A program made the translations under genes and the position numbers. The notes below the pieces were generated by a model, which did no database searches, had not been told where the DNA came from, and saw nothing but the letters and a program-made list of their open reading frames with translations. Source: Corynebacterium frankenforstense (lineage in GTDB: Bacteria > Actinomycetota > Actinomycetes > Mycobacteriales > Mycobacteriaceae). From it: a stretch of 64,000 nucleotides of DNA. Position 1 is the first letter of the stretch. Each line of letters opens with the position of its first letter. The stretch lies in the NCBI RefSeq assembly GCF_030211955.1, contig NZ_JASODI010000002.1, positions 62,001-126,000 on the forward strand, given 5' to 3'. Positions 23,497-32,863 of this stretch are shown here, one piece after another.

Positions 23497-24693
23497 CTAG
23501 GGCTTCCGCGCGCGCAGCACCTTGAGGCGGCGGCGCAGCCGGCCGGGCCGCTGCCCGGGGCGCCGGCCGGTCTCGCCGGTGCGCTCGATGTGCTTCTCGC
23601 CGAAGCGCGCGAGCAGCAGGTCGTCGATCAGGCGCACCTGTCCGGGCCGGTAGCGGTAGGCCATCGCGTGGCGCACCGCGTCGACGTCCGCGGCGGTGAG
23701 CAGCCGGCGCAGCTGGCCGACGGTGGTGATCCCGTTGGCGGCCAGCAGCTGGTTGAGCCACGGGTAGTCGTCGGAACGCGGCCGCGGGTAGCGCGTGCCG
23801 CCGACCACGGCGAGCACCCCGGGCAGGGTCTCCGGGGTCAGCTCGACGTCGTCGGCGGCGTCGACCTCGGCGCCCTGGATCGCGGCGATCTGGTCGAACT
23901 GCTGGTCCGCCAGCTCGATCAGCCCCGCGGCCAGCGTGAAGGCCCGGTCGACGCGCGGGTCGATGCCGTCGACGCCGGACTTGTAGCGGATGTCGTGCTC
24001 GAACTCGGCCCACGCGTGCTGCAGCACGGTGCGGATCTGGACCTCGAAGGTCATCCCGGCGTAGGCGTCGAGCTCCACGGCCTCGTGGGCGGTCTCGTCG
24101 ACGGCGAGCACCAGGTGGTGTGAGCCGTAGCCGAAGGAGCCGGCGATGCGGGTCTCGGCGGTCTTGTCCACGCTGCGGCGCACGGTGAACGACTCGGTGA
24201 GCGTGTCGACGGCGCGCGGGATCTCCGTGGAGTGGAAGACCGTCACGCGTACGCCGACGACGTCGTGGATGTCCGTCCACGGCTCCGGGTAGGACGGCGT
24301 GCCGTCCTCGCGGGTGCGCCGGGCCTTGTCCTTGAGCGAGCGCCACGTCTTCACGCGCGCGACGACGCGGTCGAAGGTGACGCCGGCGTCGGTGAGCAGC
24401 TCCTCGATGGCGTCGGCGAACTCGACGTCGGCGTGCGGGTGGCGCCGCCGGAACTCGTGGTAGCGGTTGCCCAGCTCGGCGATGGTCTGGTCGTCCTGCT
24501 TGACGACGCCCGCGTCCGTCCCGCCGTGCGCATCCGTCGCCCGGGCTGCGTTCCTGCCGCCGCGGTCGCCCGCGGCGGCGGCGTTGTCCGGCTTTGCCTT
24601 GGCCTTGGGCTTGGCTTTGCCGCCGCGGCCGGCGCGGCGCACGGCGCGGGCGGCCGCGGCCTTCCTGCGGTCCTTCTTCTTCGCCCCGGCCAT
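23497..24693 (-). CDS. RelA/SpoT-domain alarmone synthetase (RelS-like)
   Basis: Likely (p)ppGpp synthetase: a 398-residue protein with a Lys/Ala-rich N terminus (1-60) and a RelA/SpoT synthetase domain at about 75-225, showing RVKTWRSLKDK, DIHDVVGVRVTV, FGYGSHHLV and EVQIRTVLQHAWAEFEHD. It lacks the HD hydrolase and the TGS/ACT domains of full-length Rel. The C-terminal part (about 240-398) is conserved-looking but of unknown function. A small alarmone synthetase beside treY is known in C. glutamicum (RelS); this matches by position. Its ATG directly follows the treY stop (TAGATG), so the two are translated together. Confidence 0.9.
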   Translation of the reverse strand: MAGAKKKDRRKAAAARAVRRAGRGGKAKPKAKAKPDNAAAAGDRGGRNAARATDAHGGTDAGVVKQDDQTIAELGNRYHEFRRRHPHADVEFADAIEELLTDAGVTFDRVVARVKTWRSLKDKARRTREDGTPSYPEPWTDIHDVVGVRVTVFHSTEIPRAVDTLTESFTVRRSVDKTAETRIAGSFGYGSHHLVLAVDETAHEAVELDAYAGMTFEVQIRTVLQHAWAEFEHDIRYKSGVDGIDPRVDRAFTLAAGLIELADQQFDQIAAIQGAEVDAADDVELTPETLPGVLAVVGGTRYPRPRSDDYPWLNQLLAANGITTVGQLRRLLTAADVDAVRHAMAYRYRPGQVRLIDDLLLARFGEKHIERTGETGRRPGQRPGRLRRRLKVLRARKP

Positions 24694-27435
24694 CTAGGCC
24701 TCCGCCTCCCGGGCGGCGTCGGCGGCGTCGTCGGCGCCGGCGTCGGCGGGCACGAGCACCGCGGTGGGCAGCGCGGCGAAGATCGCGGCGGCGTCCACGG
24801 TGCCCGAGAAGGTGCGGCCGGTGATCTTCTCGGTCCACTCGCCCTCGGGCAGGGTGACCGTGGTGCCGCGCCAGCCGCCCCGGTAGGCCAGCGACAGCGG
24901 GCGGCGCACCGCCAGCGCGATGACGCTGACCTTCGGCGGCTCCGGCTCGTCGAGGCCCTCCTCGCCGATGATGTCGGCGGCGTCGACGGCCTCGCCGCGG
25001 GCCATGCCGATCACGTGCGCGATGCCCGGACCCTCGGCGAAGACGGCCTGGTAGTCGCCCTCGACGAAGGCGTCGGGGAAGGCCCGGCGCACCGTCAGGG
25101 CGGTGTGGGTGACGTACTGCTTGACCCGGTCCGGCGAGGCGAGCGCGGCGTGCCAGGCGGGGAAGACCTCCTCGATGAGCCCCCGCGGCCGCTTCGGCTC
25201 CTCGCCGGTGTCGCCGGCGCCCGCGGCGCCGGCCGAGCCGGCGTTCGCGACGGTGCCGTCGGTCGCCGCGGCGGCCTCCGCGACGTCGTCAGTCGTGGCG
25301 CCGGAGGCGCCGCCGGCGAGGGCGGCGAAGTCCGGCGCGCCCGTGGCCAGGGTCTGCGCGCGGGCGGTGTAGTCGACGAAGCGGCGGTTGTCCGGGTCGA
25401 CCAGGGAACGGTCGACGTACTCGGTGCCCTGGTAGACGTCCGGGACGCCGGGGCCGAGCAGCTGCAGGACCTTACGCCCCAGGGTGACGGTGAGCGCGCC
25501 GTCGTCGAGCGCGGCGACGAAGGCGGTGATGCGGCTGGTCACCGGGCCGTCGACGAGCACGTCGATCCAGTCGAGCACGTTGGTCTCGAAGGCGGAGTCC
25601 TGGTCGAACCAGGTGGTGTGCACGCCGGCCTCGCGCACGGCCTTGAGCGCGTAGTCGCGCAGGCGCCCGCGCAGCTTCTCGGTGACCTGCCCGTCGGCCG
25701 GCCACACGCCGATGATGTTCTGCAGCAGGAAGTGGCCCGTGGCCGCGTCCGGGGCGGGCACCACGGAGGTGACCTCGCCGACGAACTCGGCGAAGTCGTT
25801 GGGGAACTCCGACAGCTCGATGATGCGCGCGCGGGTATCCTCGCTGCGCTTGGTGTCGTGGGTGGTCAGCGTCGTCATCGCGCGCGGCCACAGGCGGGCG
25901 CGCTCCTGCTGGAGCAGGTGGAACTCGGCCGCCGAGACCCCGAAGCGCCCAGGCGCGCCGCCGACCTCCTGCAGGGAGACCAGCCGGCAGGCCCGGTAGA
26001 ACAGCGTGTCCTCCACGCCCTTGGCCATGACGGCACCGCAGACCTGGGCGAAGCGGGTCATCGCCTCGCCGTCGTCGGCCAGCAGCGCCGCGGAGATCAG
26101 GTCCAGGGCGTCGCGGCGCGACGGGAAGCGCTGCGACATCTCCGCGACCACGGTGGCCGTCACGCGCGACAGCGACAGGTAGTCCGCGCGGTAGACCGGC
26201 ATCGCGGCGACCAGGTGCATGATCGTGGAGACCAGGCGGTCCTCCGAGACGTTGGAGCCGGCGGTGGAGAAGTTGTCGCGGCGGATGGCACGGGCCAGGC
26301 GGCGCACCTCGGCGGCGAGCTCGAACTCGGCCACCCCGTGCTTGAGCTGGTGCTCGCTGGCCTCGATGGCCTGCGCGTTCCAGGTCGAGCCGGACTGCTC
26401 GAGGGCGAGCATGGACAGCGAGTCCTCGGCGGCGCGGTTGACGAAGACCCCGTCGAGCTCGCGCAGCGCGTCGTAGCCGGTGGTGCCGTCGGCGGGCAGG
26501 CGGGCGTCGAGCGGCTCGTCGACGCCGAGGATCTTCTCGACGACCAGCCAGCGCTCCGGGCCGATCAGACGCCGCAGCCGGCGCAGGTACTGGAACGGGT
26601 TGGCCATGCCGTCCGGGTGGTCCACGCGCACGCCGTCGATGAGGTCCTCGCGGCACAGCTGGCGCAGCACCCGGTGGCTGGCGCGGAAGACCTTCGGGTC
26701 CTCCTGGCGGATGCCGGCCAGCCCGTTGACGGAGAAGAAGCGGCGGTAGGAGATGACCCCCTCGCGCCAGTACATCAGCCGGTAGTGCTGGCGGGAATGG
26801 ACGGCCACCGGGTCGTCGTCCGGGCCCGAGCAGGTGCCGGGGGCGACGGGGAAGACGTTGTCGTAGTAGGCGAGCACCACGTCGTCGGAGCCGTCCTCGG
26901 CGGCGCGTTCCTCGAGGCCTTCCGGGTAGGCCTCGTCGCCGCGGGCGATCAGCGTGAGCGCCTCGACGTCGTCCGGCGACCCGAGCACCGGCAGGCCGAG
27001 GCGGCCGTCGGCGCCGTTGTCGTCGTGCCAGTCGATGTCGAAGAAGTCCTCCCAGGCGGAGTCGCGCCCGTGCTTGAGCGTGTCCCACCACCAGGGGTTC
27101 AGGTAGGCGGTGTCCACGCCCAGGTGGTTGGGCACCAGGTCGACGATGACGCCCATGCCGGCCTCGCGGGCGGCGGCGGACAGGCGGCGCAGCCCCTCGA
27201 TGCCGCCGAGTTCCGGGTTGACCTCGGTGGGGTCGACGACGTCGTAGCCGTGGTTGGACTCGGCCGGGGCGGACAGGACGGGGGAGAGGTAGAGGTGACT
27301 GATCCCGAGGTCCTTCAGGTACGGGATCTGCGCGCGGGCGTCGTCGAAGGTGAAGGCGCGCCCGGCCCCGTCGGGGTCGGCGGCGGGCCCGCGCAGCTGC
27401 AGGCGGTAGGTGGCGATGATGTCTCGGTTGACCAC
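24694..27435 (-). CDS. treY: Malto-oligosyltrehalose synthase
   Basis: Turns the reducing end of malto-oligosaccharides into an alpha,alpha-1,1 linkage, the step before TreZ. The 913-residue GH13 protein has IPYLKDLGISHLYLSPV, NHGYDVVDPTEVNPELGG, VIVDLVPNHLGVD, DGVRVDHPDGMANP, WLVVEKILGVDE and TLTTHDTKRSEDTRARI. It is about 100 residues longer than usual, partly because of an Ala/Gly/Thr-rich insert near residues 690-740 (after TLATGAPDFAAL) and an Ala/Asp-rich C-terminal tail. The start is GTG 27435. The downstream RelS-like ATG abuts its stop. Confidence 0.95.
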   Translation of the reverse strand: MVNRDIIATYRLQLRGPAADPDGAGRAFTFDDARAQIPYLKDLGISHLYLSPVLSAPAESNHGYDVVDPTEVNPELGGIEGLRRLSAAAREAGMGVIVDLVPNHLGVDTAYLNPWWWDTLKHGRDSAWEDFFDIDWHDDNGADGRLGLPVLGSPDDVEALTLIARGDEAYPEGLEERAAEDGSDDVVLAYYDNVFPVAPGTCSGPDDDPVAVHSRQHYRLMYWREGVISYRRFFSVNGLAGIRQEDPKVFRASHRVLRQLCREDLIDGVRVDHPDGMANPFQYLRRLRRLIGPERWLVVEKILGVDEPLDARLPADGTTGYDALRELDGVFVNRAAEDSLSMLALEQSGSTWNAQAIEASEHQLKHGVAEFELAAEVRRLARAIRRDNFSTAGSNVSEDRLVSTIMHLVAAMPVYRADYLSLSRVTATVVAEMSQRFPSRRDALDLISAALLADDGEAMTRFAQVCGAVMAKGVEDTLFYRACRLVSLQEVGGAPGRFGVSAAEFHLLQQERARLWPRAMTTLTTHDTKRSEDTRARIIELSEFPNDFAEFVGEVTSVVPAPDAATGHFLLQNIIGVWPADGQVTEKLRGRLRDYALKAVREAGVHTTWFDQDSAFETNVLDWIDVLVDGPVTSRITAFVAALDDGALTVTLGRKVLQLLGPGVPDVYQGTEYVDRSLVDPDNRRFVDYTARAQTLATGAPDFAALAGGASGATTDDVAEAAAATDGTVANAGSAGAAGAGDTGEEPKRPRGLIEEVFPAWHAALASPDRVKQYVTHTALTVRRAFPDAFVEGDYQAVFAEGPGIAHVIGMARGEAVDAADIIGEEGLDEPEPPKVSVIALAVRRPLSLAYRGGWRGTTVTLPEGEWTEKITGRTFSGTVDAAAIFAALPTAVLVPADAGADDAADAAREAEA

Positions 27436-27473
27436 GTCGGCTCAACAATCCTTCCCATGCGATCCTTACTCCC

Positions 27474-28118
27474 TCACAGGCTAGTGGTCACCGCGGCGGC
27501 GTGCCCGGCCACCAGCCGCGGAAAGCCGCGGGCGTACTCGATGAACCGCCCGCTCAGCGCCATTTTCCCGGCCGCGTGGGCCGCCTCGCGGGCCCAGTCG
27601 CCCAGTGCGTGCGCCGCAATTTCCGACGTCGCGACGAGCACCCCTCTGCGCGGGGCGACGTAGCGCGGCGTGGTGCCCGTGAGGCGTTGCAGGTGCGCGT
27701 GCAGCACAGCGAAGGTGCGCGGGTGGGCCAGCCAGGCGGTCGGGTCCGTGCCGCCGTGGACGGCGACCTGGAGCGCGCCGGGCGGGGCCTGCGGGCACAG
27801 CCGGCTGGCCGGGCGGGTGAGGAAGCGCAGTCCGTACTCGGTGCGCGCGGCGGCCAGCAGGGTCTCCGAGGCACGCAGCCACGCGCGGTGGAGGCTCAGC
27901 CCCGCGGCGGCGAGGTCCTCGTGGGCCGCGGGGCGGCCGTCGAGGAGCATGCCGGCGGTCAGCTCGCGGGACAGCGCGACGGTGGCGCGCCGACGGGCGA
28001 AGGCGGCCTCGCCGAGGCCGGGCACGCGCGCGGGCGCGGCGATCAGCTCGGGGACCAGGCGTGGCGGGCGGCGCTGCGGGTGGGCCGGGTTCGGCGGGCG
28101 GTGCGGAAACGGGTGCAC
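27474..28118 (-). CDS. Conserved-looking hypothetical protein
   Basis: A 214-residue protein I do not recognise. It is Ala/Arg/Leu-rich and predicted soluble and mostly helical, with three Pro/Arg-rich residues blocks at the N terminus and a distinct core (LAHPRTFAVLHAHLQRLTG, TPRYVAPRRGVLVATSEIAA). GTG 28118 is preceded by GAGGAG, which supports this frame over an alternative open frame on the same strand. It sits just upstream of treY and may share its transcript. Confidence 0.65.
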   Translation of the reverse strand: MHPFPHRPPNPAHPQRRPPRLVPELIAAPARVPGLGEAAFARRRATVALSRELTAGMLLDGRPAAHEDLAAAGLSLHRAWLRASETLLAAARTEYGLRFLTRPASRLCPQAPPGALQVAVHGGTDPTAWLAHPRTFAVLHAHLQRLTGTTPRYVAPRRGVLVATSEIAAHALGDWAREAAHAAGKMALSGRFIEYARGFPRLVAGHAAAVTTSL

Positions 28119-28276
28119 GGGGGCTCCTCGGATCGGGTGCTCTCACCCGTATCCGACTGCCCGCACCCTTCCCTCGGTTCCCACGGTGGTTGTGCGGGGG
28201 ACGCCGCCGCACCCCCGAGGGGCCGGAGCGGCCGGTGCCGTCGACGTGCCGCAGCCCCGGTGCCGGTGGGCAGGGG

Positions 28277-29701
28277 TCAGAAGGGCGGTTCCTCGTCGAG
28301 GCCGAGGGTGGCCAGCAGGTCGGCGGCCGGCCAGATCTGGATCTCCTGGCCCTTCGCCTGCAGCTCGCGGGCGCGTTTCTCCTTGGAGGTCGTCGAGGCC
28401 CAGGAGCCGACGACCAGGATGGTCGTCTTCTTGGTGACGTTCTTGCCGATCTTCGCGCCGTGGTGGGCCAGGCCCGCCCACAGCTGCCCCTTGTCGAAGG
28501 GCTCGAAGTCTCCGGTCAGGGTGACGTTCTCGCCGAAGAGCACGCCCTCGGGGTCGGCATTCGGGTTCGGCTCCGGGATCGTGTCCGGCGTGGCCACGGC
28601 GGTCCAGGGCGCCGGCCCGCGCGAGCCGCCGGACCTGCCGGACTTGGCCGAGCCGGCGGACTCGTTGCGGGCGGTCGCCGAGAGCTCAGCGGTAGAGATC
28701 AGCGCCTCCTGGACGGCATTCGAGGAGTCGGTCTCGGTCGACTCCGCCGTGGAACCGGACCCGGCGTCGGCGGCGCCAGCCTTCTGGGAATCGGCCTTCG
28801 GGGTGCCGGTCTTCGGGGTGCCGGAGGACTTCTCGGTCTCCGTTGCGGCCGGGGAGTCGGCGTCCGCGGCCCCACCGGCCAGGGCGCGGCGCTGGGCGGC
28901 CACGGCCGCACCGGAGAGATCGTGCAGGACAGGGTAGACGGTGCCGTCGGCACGCACCTCACCCAGCGTCAGCCTCCGGTCGTGGAAGAGGCCAGCGACG
29001 TCGCCGCCGTGGCCGAAGGAGCGCGCCAGGCCCGCGAGCACCCCGGCCACGCGCGCCGCGCCCTCGCCCCGCACGCCGAGGGCCTCGGCCAGGCCGGCGA
29101 GCGTGTGGTCCGCCGCCGGCGGGTCGAGGCGCGCGGCGCGGGCCAGCGCCAGCGTGCAGCCGAAGGGGACGGGACCGGAGACCAGCCCCGCGCGTACCAG
29201 CTCGCCGAGCAGAAGCTGGGCGTTGTGGGCCACCAGCACCCGGGAGCCGAGCGCATCGGCGAGCCCCGCGGCGTCGGAAATCTCTCTTTCCGCCCCGGCG
29301 ACGCCGTCGGTGACCTCTGCGAGCGTCACGGACTCCACCGGCCCGGAGTTGCCGTCGCGCAGGCGCACGTCGGCGACCACGCAGTCCAGCCCCGGCACGG
29401 GGATCGCGGCCGCGTCGTCGGACGGCGTCTCGCCGCGCATGGCCGCGCGCACGGCCTCGGCGAAGAACTTGGCCTCCGCGCCCTGGTGCGGCGCGAAGCG
29501 CACCGCCACCGTCTCACCGGCGCAGGCGAGTCGCACGGCACCGGGGAGGTACTCGTCCGGGGCGACGAGCGCGACGTCGTCAATCCCCTTGACGTCGAGC
29601 ACACACTCCGGCGCCCCCGCCAGGGAGGCGGCCAGGAGAGTGCGGGTGAGCGTGACCTTCTCGCGGGTCACGGAGACGGTGGCGTCGAGAGCGGGAATCA
29701 C
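28277..29701 (-). CDS. DnaQ-like/BRCT protein with degenerate exonuclease motifs
   Basis: A 474-residue protein. The C terminus (about 385-470) is a BRCT domain of the NAD-ligase type (LFGENVTLTGDFEPFDKG, KTTILVVGSWAST). The middle (about 100-270) looks like a DnaQ-fold 3'-5' exonuclease, but the first motif reads ADVRLRD instead of DxE and the second reads AHNAQLLL instead of AHNxxFD, so catalytic acids appear lost. A Ser/Thr/Ala-rich linker (about 290-380) joins the two. It may bind DNA ends or act as a scaffold rather than cut. GTG 29701 is 10 bases after glgX, with its own TAGTCT 7 bases upstream. Confidence 0.75.
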   Translation of the reverse strand: MIPALDATVSVTREKVTLTRTLLAASLAGAPECVLDVKGIDDVALVAPDEYLPGAVRLACAGETVAVRFAPHQGAEAKFFAEAVRAAMRGETPSDDAAAIPVPGLDCVVADVRLRDGNSGPVESVTLAEVTDGVAGAEREISDAAGLADALGSRVLVAHNAQLLLGELVRAGLVSGPVPFGCTLALARAARLDPPAADHTLAGLAEALGVRGEGAARVAGVLAGLARSFGHGGDVAGLFHDRRLTLGEVRADGTVYPVLHDLSGAAVAAQRRALAGGAADADSPAATETEKSSGTPKTGTPKADSQKAGAADAGSGSTAESTETDSSNAVQEALISTAELSATARNESAGSAKSGRSGGSRGPAPWTAVATPDTIPEPNPNADPEGVLFGENVTLTGDFEPFDKGQLWAGLAHHGAKIGKNVTKKTTILVVGSWASTTSKEKRARELQAKGQEIQIWPAADLLATLGLDEEPPF

Positions 29702-29708
29702 GCACTAC

Positions 29709-29714
29709 AGACTA
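29709..29714 (-). promoter_or_regulatory. Leaderless -10 (TAGTCT) overlapping the glgX stop
   Basis: Minus-strand TAGTCT begins with the glgX TAG stop codon and lies 7 bases before GTG 29701. Confidence 0.5.
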
Positions 29715-31913
29715 CATCGACTCCTTCTTCGGGCGGTCCGGGTCGTCCTCGCCGAAGTCGGGGGCGGCGGTCTGCTTGAGCACGATCGTCGAGCGCGCCG
29801 GGACGGTCAGGGTCGTCTCCGCGGCCCACTCCGTCTCCTTGTCCGAGGGCACGCCCTCCGGCTCGGTGGTGTCAACCATCAGCTGCCAGCCGCGGCCGAG
29901 CTCGCGGCGCGGGAGGGTGAAGTCGATGTCCTCGTAGTGGGCGTTGAACATCATCAGGAAGGAGTCGTCGACGACGCGGTTGCCGTGGCGGTCCGGCTCC
30001 TCGATGTTGTTGCCGTTGAGGTAGACCATCAGGGCCTTGCCGAACTGGAAGTTCCAGTCGTCCTGGGTCATCATCGTGCCGTTGGGCACCAGCCAGGCGA
30101 TGTCGCGGTCCAGCGCGTCCGTGCCCAGGGGGCCGCCGGCGAAGAAGCGGCGGCGGTGGAAGACCGGGTGGTGGTCGCGGATCTCGATCAGGCGGCGGGT
30201 GAAGGCGTGCAGCGCGGCGTTGTCCTCGAGCTGCTGCCAGTCCATCCAGGAGATCTCGTTGTCCTGGCAGTAGACGTTGTTGTTGCCGCCCTGGGTGCGC
30301 GCCATCTCGTCGCCGTGGCTGATCATCGGTGTGCCCTGGCTGAGCAGCAGGGTCGTCATGAAGTTGCGGATCTGCTGGCGGCGCAGGTCCAGGATCTCCT
30401 TGCCGTCCGTCGGCCCCTCGGTGCCGCAGTTCCAGGAGCGGTTGTGGCTCTCGCCGTCGCGGTTGTCCTCGCCGTTGGCCTCGTTGTGCTTGTCGTTGTA
30501 GCTCACCAGGTCATGCATGGTGAACCCGTCGTGGGCCGTGATGAAGTTGATCGAGGCGGTCGGGCGGCGGTCGTTGTGGTCGTAGAGGTCCGAGGAACCG
30601 GTCAGACGCGAGGCGAACTCGCCCAGCGTCGACGGCTCGCCGCGCCAGAAGTCGCGCACCGTGTCGCGGTACTTGCCGTTCCACTCCGACCACAGCGACG
30701 GGAAGTTGCCCACCTGGTAGCCGTTGTCGCCGACGTCCCAGGGCTCGGCGATCAGCTTGACCCGCGAGACGACCGGGTCCTGCTGGACCAGGTCGAAGAA
30801 GGTGGCCAGGCGGTCGACGTCGCCGAACTCGCGGGCCAGGGTCGAGGCCAGGTCGAAGCGGAAGCCGTCGACGTGCATCTCGGTGACCCAGTAGCGCAGC
30901 GAGTCCATGATCAGCTGCAGCGAGTGCGGGTCGCGCACGTTAAAGGAGTTGCCCGTGCCTGTGTAGTCCATGTAGTGGCGCGGGTCGTCGTCGACCAGGC
31001 GGTAGTAGGCGCTGTTGTCGATGCCGCGGAAGCTCAGCGTCGGGCCCATGTGGTTGCCCTCGGCGGTGTGGTTGTAGACGACGTCGAGGATGATCTCCAT
31101 GCCCTCGTTGTGGTACGCGCGCACCATCGACTTGAACTCGGCCACGGCGCCGCCCGGCTCCGAGGAGTGGGCGTAGTGCTGCTCCGGGGCGAAGAAGCCC
31201 AGGGTGTTGTAGCCCCAGTAGTTGCGCAGGCCCAGCTCACGCAGGCGGTCGTCCTGGTAGAACTGGTGCACCGGCATCAGCTCGACGGCGGTGATGCCCA
31301 GGTCCTTCAGGTAGTTGATCACGGACTGGTGCGCCATGCCGGCGTAGGTGCCGCGCAGGTGCTCCGGGACGTCCGGGTGGGTGGCCGTCATGCCCTTGAC
31401 GTGGGTCTCGTAGATGACGGTGTGGTGGTCCGGGATGCGCGGGTGCTTGTCGCCCTCCCAGTTGTAGTAGGGGTTGATGACCACCGAGAGCATCGTGTGG
31501 CCCAGGGAGTCCTCCTCGTTGCGACCGTCCGGGTTGTTCGGGTCGTTGATGTCGTAGGAGAACAGGGAGGCGTCGCCGTCGTACTCGCCGTCGAAGGCCT
31601 TGGAGTACGGGTCGACGAGCAGCTTGCTCGGATCGCAGCGGTGGCCGGCGTCCGGGTCGTAGGGCCCGTAGACGCGGTAGCCGTAGCGCTGGCCGGGCTG
31701 GATGCCCGGGATGTAGCAGTGCCAGTTGTGGTTGTCGGTCTCGGTGAGTTCGACGCGGGTCTCCGCGCCGTCCTCGTCGATGAGGCAGAGCTCTACTTTG
31801 TCCGCGATCCGGGAAAAGAGGGAGAAGTTCGTTCCGGAGCCGTCGTAGGTGGCGCCGAGCGGTTGCGGGTTGCCGGGCCAGATAGACAGCGACGGGTTGC
31901 TCTGTGAGATCAT
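29712..31913 (-). CDS. glgX: Glycogen debranching enzyme
   Basis: Isoamylase-type GH13 enzyme that removes short alpha-1,6 branches left by glycogen phosphorylase, supplying chains to TreY/TreZ. The 733-residue protein has the N-terminal beta-sandwich (about 10-150), then DVVYNHTAEGN, DGFRFDLAST (nucleophile Asp), LIAEPWDVGDNGYQVG (acid/base Glu) and FITAHDGFTMHDLVSYN. Length is normal. ATG 31913 follows TAAAAT by 7 bases. The DnaQ-like/BRCT gene follows within 10 bases. Confidence 0.96.
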   Translation of the reverse strand: MISQSNPSLSIWPGNPQPLGATYDGSGTNFSLFSRIADKVELCLIDEDGAETRVELTETDNHNWHCYIPGIQPGQRYGYRVYGPYDPDAGHRCDPSKLLVDPYSKAFDGEYDGDASLFSYDINDPNNPDGRNEEDSLGHTMLSVVINPYYNWEGDKHPRIPDHHTVIYETHVKGMTATHPDVPEHLRGTYAGMAHQSVINYLKDLGITAVELMPVHQFYQDDRLRELGLRNYWGYNTLGFFAPEQHYAHSSEPGGAVAEFKSMVRAYHNEGMEIILDVVYNHTAEGNHMGPTLSFRGIDNSAYYRLVDDDPRHYMDYTGTGNSFNVRDPHSLQLIMDSLRYWVTEMHVDGFRFDLASTLAREFGDVDRLATFFDLVQQDPVVSRVKLIAEPWDVGDNGYQVGNFPSLWSEWNGKYRDTVRDFWRGEPSTLGEFASRLTGSSDLYDHNDRRPTASINFITAHDGFTMHDLVSYNDKHNEANGEDNRDGESHNRSWNCGTEGPTDGKEILDLRRQQIRNFMTTLLLSQGTPMISHGDEMARTQGGNNNVYCQDNEISWMDWQQLEDNAALHAFTRRLIEIRDHHPVFHRRRFFAGGPLGTDALDRDIAWLVPNGTMMTQDDWNFQFGKALMVYLNGNNIEEPDRHGNRVVDDSFLMMFNAHYEDIDFTLPRRELGRGWQLMVDTTEPEGVPSDKETEWAAETTLTVPARSTIVLKQTAAPDFGEDDPDRPKKESM

Positions 31914-31920
31914 GTCACGG

Positions 31921-31926
31921 ATTTTA
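31921..31926 (-). promoter_or_regulatory. glgX leaderless -10 (TAAAAT)
   Basis: Minus-strand TAAAAT exactly 7 bases before ATG 31913, the best -10 match in the window. Confidence 0.7.
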
Positions 31927-32152
31927 GTCGCAGATCCTCACCTAAATCGATTCGGCGCGCGGGCTCCGGGCCCGTTCCCGGTGGTAGATGTCCTGGTAGT
32001 GAGCTTGGGCACTGTCTGCGGCGGGGTGCCCCGGGCCCGGCGTGTCGGGGTGCCGGCGAGGCCCGCGGGCCCGGCGTAACGGGGGAGGGGCGGTGTCCCG
32101 CGTCGCCGCGCGGCGGGGGCGCGTTGGGGTGGGCGGGCTTGCGGAGGGGTCG

Positions 32153-32196
32153 TGCCGGTGCGCGGCGCGGGCGTGCGCCGCGATGCCGGTGCGCGG
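32153..32196. repeat. 13-bp direct repeat in the glgX-tetR intergenic region
   Basis: TGCCGGTGCGCGG occurs at 32153-32165 and 32184-32196 within the GC-rich 288-base region between glgX and the TetR gene. Nothing else in that region looks coding; it probably includes the TetR transcript end. Confidence 0.35.
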
Positions 32197-32201
32197 TGAT
32201 C

Positions 32202-32738
32202 TTAGCGCGCGGCGCCGGCGAGGATCGTGGCCACGCCGCGGTCGAAGGCCTCCGCCGCGGCCTTCTCGTCCACCGGCTCGCCGCCGGCGTCGTCGGCGAG
32301 CTGGCGGGCGGCCTGCTCGGAGACGGCCGCGCCGATGCCGAAGTGCAGCAGCACCAGGGCGGCGGACGGGTCCACGCCCTCGGCGGCCACGGCCGCGGAG
32401 ATGCGCTCGAGCATCTCCGCCTGCAGCGGCGGGGTGGACAGTGCCGCGGAGACGACGTCGGCGCCGTCGCGGTGGGCGAGCACCGCGGAGCGGAAGCTGC
32501 GCAAGAGGTCGCCGACGGCCGGGGTCTCCTCCCGGCCGGACTCGGGGTCCAGCACGGGCGTGAGGATGCTGCGCGCCATCGCGGCGATGAGCTCCTGCTT
32601 GTTGCTCAGGTGCCAGTAGAGGGCACCCGGGGCGACGTCGAGTGCGCTGGCGACTCGACGCATCGTGACGTCGGCGAGCCCGTACTTGCCCAGGAGATCG
32701 AGCGCGGTGTCGAGGATGAGGGTACGGTTAAGGGCCAC
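32202..32738 (-). CDS. TetR-family transcriptional regulator
   Basis: A 178-residue repressor-type protein with an N-terminal helix-turn-helix (about 8-50: DTALDLLGKYGLADVTMRRVA and the TetR signature DVAPGALYWHLSNKQELI) and an all-helical ligand domain of the TetR_C type. Target and ligand are unknown. It is divergent from a lipoprotein gene (32864). The start is GTG 32738, 6 bases after TAGGCT. Confidence 0.92.
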   Translation of the reverse strand: MALNRTLILDTALDLLGKYGLADVTMRRVASALDVAPGALYWHLSNKQELIAAMARSILTPVLDPESGREETPAVGDLLRSFRSAVLAHRDGADVVSAALSTPPLQAEMLERISAAVAAEGVDPSAALVLLHFGIGAAVSEQAARQLADDAGGEPVDEKAAAEAFDRGVATILAGAAR

Positions 32739-32744
32739 ACTGAC

Positions 32745-32750
32745 AGCCTA
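32745..32750 (-). promoter_or_regulatory. tetR leaderless -10 (TAGGCT)
   Basis: Minus-strand TAGGCT 6 bases before GTG 32738. Confidence 0.5.
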
Positions 32751-32863
32751 CGCGCAGGATGTGCCCGGGGAACCGTGATCGCGGCTGGTATCGTCATCTG
32801 CGCACCAGATCGAACGGGCGTCGCGCGGGCGCCCCGCCCCGAGAAACGGAAACCGGTTCACAG

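Noticed and set aside
24232..27663. 1143-codon open frame opposite treY and the RelS-like gene
   Set aside because: Spans two real genes and their junction in antisense; no recognisable motif.
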